DNA from: a virus
IMG/VR virus record: IMGVR_UViG_3300017987_000367
Coordinates: 1 to 23,527 of that record
Length of the DNA: 23,527 nucleotides
Reading direction: 5' to 3' (one strand)
The notes beneath the pieces were generated by a model that was not told the origin of the DNA, did not search any database, and saw nothing but the letters and a program-made list of their open reading frames with translations. This document shows, piece by piece, positions 21,209-23,527 of the stretch. The translations under genes and the position numbers were made by a program. Numbering within the stretch: the first letter of the stretch is position 1; the number at the start of each line of letters is the position of its first letter.

Positions 21209-21224
21209 AACTTAAAAAAACAGT

Positions 21225-21422
21225 ATGAAAATCGAACTAGAACTAAACGACGCCGAAACGCGGGCCCTAGTTGGCTTGCTCGACATCGCCAACAAGGCGG
21301 GCGGCCTCGAGGTCGCCCGGCCGTGTGTTGCGTTTGCCGACAAGATCGCAGCGGCGCGCCAGGCCGCAGCCGAGCAACAGCCAGCCGAACCGACACCCGA
21401 CCCGGACACCGCCGAAGATTAA
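21225..21422 (+). CDS. Small helical protein, 65 residues
   Basis: The protein begins MKIELELNDAETRALVGLLD, has a helix with FADKIAAARQAAAEQQ and an acidic, proline-rich tail (PTPDPDTAED). The GC-rich codon style returns here, marking the right edge of the imported block. The small size, the helix and the Pro/Asp tail suggest a structural accessory. Its function is unknown. The next gene starts at GTG 21432, nine bases after the stop. Confidence 0.6.
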   Translation: MKIELELNDAETRALVGLLDIANKAGGLEVARPCVAFADKIAAARQAAAEQQPAEPTPDPDTAED

Positions 21423-21431
21423 GCGAAACAC

Positions 21432-22256
21432 GTGGCAACATTTGAGGCAAGCTGGAATTATCCTACCTGGTCGGTAGGTGAAAACGGGTCGGCGAAATAT
21501 CGCGGCGTCGTTTTCTTCGACCCCGATACAGAAAGCGTGTTCGACGTCGAAGCGGCGGCCATTGCTGCATTGCCGACCACGTACGTCGGCTACTTTCTAA
21601 ACGTTATCTCGATCAGGCAGAAAGCGTATAACGCGTTCGACGTCACGGGCAGTTATAAGGCGACCAAGAAACCAGAAAACAACGACCCGGCCAGCCCAGG
21701 CCAGAACGGCGAGTTCACGTTTGAGGTCAGCGTGCAAAACGTGCGAGCGTTGTACGCACTCGCAAAAGTCTCGAGCGGTGCCGTCAAAGGTGCAACAGCG
21801 CCCGACAACAAGGGCCTGGTGAACGTCAACGCGGATCGGGTCGACGGCGTCGACATTCCGCAACCGAATTACACGTTTTCCGAAACGCATTACTTCTCGC
21901 AGGCGGCCATATCGCAAGCCTACAAAATCACGCTTGGCGGCCTGGTCGGCACGGTCAACAATGGCACTTTTCGAGGCCACCCAGCGGGCACGCTATTATC
22001 GACCGGCGTTTCGGGTTCGGTACGTGGCACCGATCAATGGCGGTTGCGGTTCCAGTGGGCTATGTCGCCCAACGTGTCAAATCTGTCAATCGGCGATCTA
22101 ACCGGCATTACGAAACGCGGTTGGGACTATCTCGAGCTACACTATCGGCCAAAAGCCGACGACTTCAACGGGCTACTAGTCCGCGAGCCGTACGCCTACA
22201 CGGTTCACCAAATGATGCGGTACACAAACTACGCGGGGTTCGGAATCGGTAGCTAA
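21432..22256 (+). CDS. Virion structural protein, probably tail/baseplate
   Basis: GTG 21432 begins a 274-residue protein without signal peptide or catalytic motif. It is beta-rich with aromatic residues: FEASWNYPTWSVGENGSAKYRG, VYDVEA-like strands, FTFEVSVQNVRALYAL, YTFSETHYFSQAAISQAYK, and a C-terminal WDYLELHYRPKADDF and MMRYTNYAGFG. The place after the fibre and the high Gly/Tyr/Asn content suggest a tail-tip or fibre component. I do not recognise the family. Confidence 0.6.
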   Translation: MATFEASWNYPTWSVGENGSAKYRGVVFFDPDTESVFDVEAAAIAALPTTYVGYFLNVISIRQKAYNAFDVTGSYKATKKPENNDPASPGQNGEFTFEVSVQNVRALYALAKVSSGAVKGATAPDNKGLVNVNADRVDGVDIPQPNYTFSETHYFSQAAISQAYKITLGGLVGTVNNGTFRGHPAGTLLSTGVSGSVRGTDQWRLRFQWAMSPNVSNLSIGDLTGITKRGWDYLELHYRPKADDFNGLLVREPYAYTVHQMMRYTNYAGFGIGS

Positions 22257-22257
22257 A

Positions 22258-23040
22258 ATGGCATTTGAACACGTCAAACCAGGCGACTCGGTTCACCCGA
22301 TCGCGGCCGAGGAATTCAACGCGATGTTGGATGCTGGCCGAGCGTTTCGCAACGGCGGCCCGTCACTATCGGCACAAGTACCTCGAGGGCTCGGCCCGTC
22401 ATCCTGCCTAGTTTGGATACACAACGCCGGCCCGTTGCTGAAGCGGTTTTACGGCACGTATGTTCGACCCAAAGGGAACTTCCTTGACTTCGACCAGGAT
22501 TCCGACCCGCAAGCCGTGTTGCTAAATGGCTCGAGCGATTTTGAAAACAGCGGCGGCGTTATTGCAGTCGCACAAGAGCCGATACGCGAGGACGGCGTCG
22601 GCCTGGCGTGCATTTACGGCCCGACCATTTTTCGCGGCGATGCCAGCCTAAATGTCGATCGAGCCAAACTACAATCAGACGGAAGGTTCACAAAAGAGGA
22701 CGGAACCAACGCCGAAATGCTGGTCGTGCGTTGGGCCAACGACGGCTACGGGTTCGGCGTGATCAAGCAAAACACCGACGCCGATCGTCTATTCCGTTTC
22801 AAGCTGAACGAGGATATGGCATTTCCGCCAGGATCAGGCGGACCGCTGGTGGTAGCCGATGCAGCAATCCGAACAATGGGCGGGGTGTTCGTCGGCAATG
22901 CACGCGTCCAGGACCCCGACGGATTATTCGACCAGCTACTAACCGGTGATGAGGGGTATTGCATGAAACAACAGTCGTCGTATTACCCGATCGTGAGCGA
23001 ACGCCAGCCAGACGGCACAATACCGGCACCACCACCGTAG
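22258..23040 (+). CDS. Virion structural protein of prophage type
   Basis: The 260-residue protein begins two bases after the preceding stop. It opens FEHVKPGDSVHPIAAEEFNAMLDAGRAF, an N-terminus I associate with planctomycete prophage structural proteins, and continues with LVWIHNAGPLLKRF, strand-rich stretches (VLLNGSSDFENSGGVIAVAQEPI) and ends with Pro-rich TIPAPPP. Mixed alpha/beta content and a trailing proline tail are seen. It is likely a tail or baseplate component; no enzymatic residues are visible. Confidence 0.6.
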   Translation: MAFEHVKPGDSVHPIAAEEFNAMLDAGRAFRNGGPSLSAQVPRGLGPSSCLVWIHNAGPLLKRFYGTYVRPKGNFLDFDQDSDPQAVLLNGSSDFENSGGVIAVAQEPIREDGVGLACIYGPTIFRGDASLNVDRAKLQSDGRFTKEDGTNAEMLVVRWANDGYGFGVIKQNTDADRLFRFKLNEDMAFPPGSGGPLVVADAAIRTMGGVFVGNARVQDPDGLFDQLLTGDEGYCMKQQSSYYPIVSERQPDGTIPAPPP

Positions 23041-23052
23041 AAAGAATAAACG

Positions 23053-23490
23053 ATGCCAACTCTAACAGTCACACTAGCCGACGTCGGCGTCGGGTCATCG
23101 ACCTGCAAAGTCAAAGCTACACCCGTACAAGTCGGCGAAGCCGTCGACCAGGGGCAGCCGCTATACCTCGACACGACCGACAGCAAATATTATCGGTGCA
23201 TCGCCAACGGCACAGTGACACAAGCCGAAACCGAATATATTGCAATGACGGCCTCCAGTGCCGACGGCTACGTAATAGTAGCCGAGCCCGGCACGTCACC
23301 CGGCGAAAGCCTAGTCAACCTTGGGGCGACCCTAGTAGTTGGCACGTGCTACGCAGTGGACACCACGGCGGGCGGCATCATCGAGGTGCAGAACGTGGCG
23401 AGCGGTGCCTACGTCACAACTCTAGGGATCGCAGTATCCGCCGCGTTGCTCGACTTCCAGATCCAAGCCTCGAGGGAAACCAAGCCGTAG
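23053..23490 (+). CDS. Second DUF2190-like virion protein
   Basis: The 145-residue beta-rich protein starts at ATG 23053. It carries the pattern VQVGEAVDQGQPLYLDTTDSKYYRC, then AIAMTASSADGYVIV-like strands (TEYIAMTASSADGYV), and GTCYAVDTTAGGIIEVQ, similar to the GQKIYWDDT core of the DUF2190-like protein at 16663. Its middle and end keep regular alternating strands. It may be a decoration or tail-tip protein. The gene ends 37 bases before the window edge, and those last bases contain no clear feature. Confidence 0.6.
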   Translation: MPTLTVTLADVGVGSSTCKVKATPVQVGEAVDQGQPLYLDTTDSKYYRCIANGTVTQAETEYIAMTASSADGYVIVAEPGTSPGESLVNLGATLVVGTCYAVDTTAGGIIEVQNVASGAYVTTLGIAVSAALLDFQIQASRETKP

Positions 23491-23527
23491 CGTCGCGGGT
23501 CCTCCCCGGCCAGGCCAGCGAGTTAGT

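Noticed and set aside
1-23527. CRISPR array, rRNA or complete tRNA
   Set aside because: No regularly spaced direct repeats with unique spacers and no complete cloverleaf or rRNA-like stretch were seen by eye.

Overview
The window looks like the left two-thirds or so of a siphovirus-type prophage in a high-GC bacterium. I infer a member of the Planctomycetota (Pirellulales-like). The grounds are the general look of the integrase and of several small CxxC proteins, frequent GTG/TTG starts, and the combination of terminase, fused protease-capsid and small structural proteins. No database search was possible, so the host assignment is an inference. No rRNA, complete tRNA, IS element or CRISPR array was seen.

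Layout. Bases 1-284 are the presumed left junction: a short open frame entering from the left, a remnant resembling the last codons of a second integrase, and a short tRNA 3'-end-like segment that could be part of an attachment site. On the minus strand follow a tyrosine recombinase (285-1445) and an excisionase-like helix-turn-helix protein (1457-1654). A control region (about 1655-2480) holds a 46-residue plus-strand gene, a 90-residue minus-strand gene and an AT-rich operator-like block with a perfect 14-bp palindrome. From 2479 to 5462 runs a tightly overlapping early operon: small zinc-finger and winged-helix proteins, then a replication module made of an O-like initiator candidate with internal repeats, a G39P/loader-like protein, and a single-strand-DNA-binding-like protein.

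The packaging and head module runs from 5459 to 12640: large terminase (TTG start), a zinc-ribbon protein, a regulatory gap with three palindromes, a small joining-protein-like gene, the portal, one polypeptide fusing prohead protease and major capsid protein, a head-tail connector and a tail-terminator-like protein. An atypical four-gene insert (12642-15083) follows: a small partner protein, a complete subtilisin-family protease, a secreted PKD-like protein and a membrane-anchored coiled-coil protein. The tail module then resumes: gp10-like neck protein, tail tube, tail assembly chaperone with a probable -1 programmed frameshift, a DUF2190-like protein, a tiny membrane peptide, the tape measure, then tail-tip and fibre genes to 23490. 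The fibre gene becomes lower in GC from about 19930, suggesting an imported receptor-binding end.

How the parts work together: Int/Xis control integration and excision, the early operon regulates and replicates, terminase and portal package DNA, the protease-capsid fusion builds and matures the head, and the neck and tail genes build a non-contractile tail. The most unusual parts are the subtilase-centred insert and a 16-bp palindrome that encodes the same five residues (ALASA) inside three separate early genes. No endolysin, recognisable CI-type repressor, replicative helicase or right attachment site is present, so the element probably continues past the right edge.
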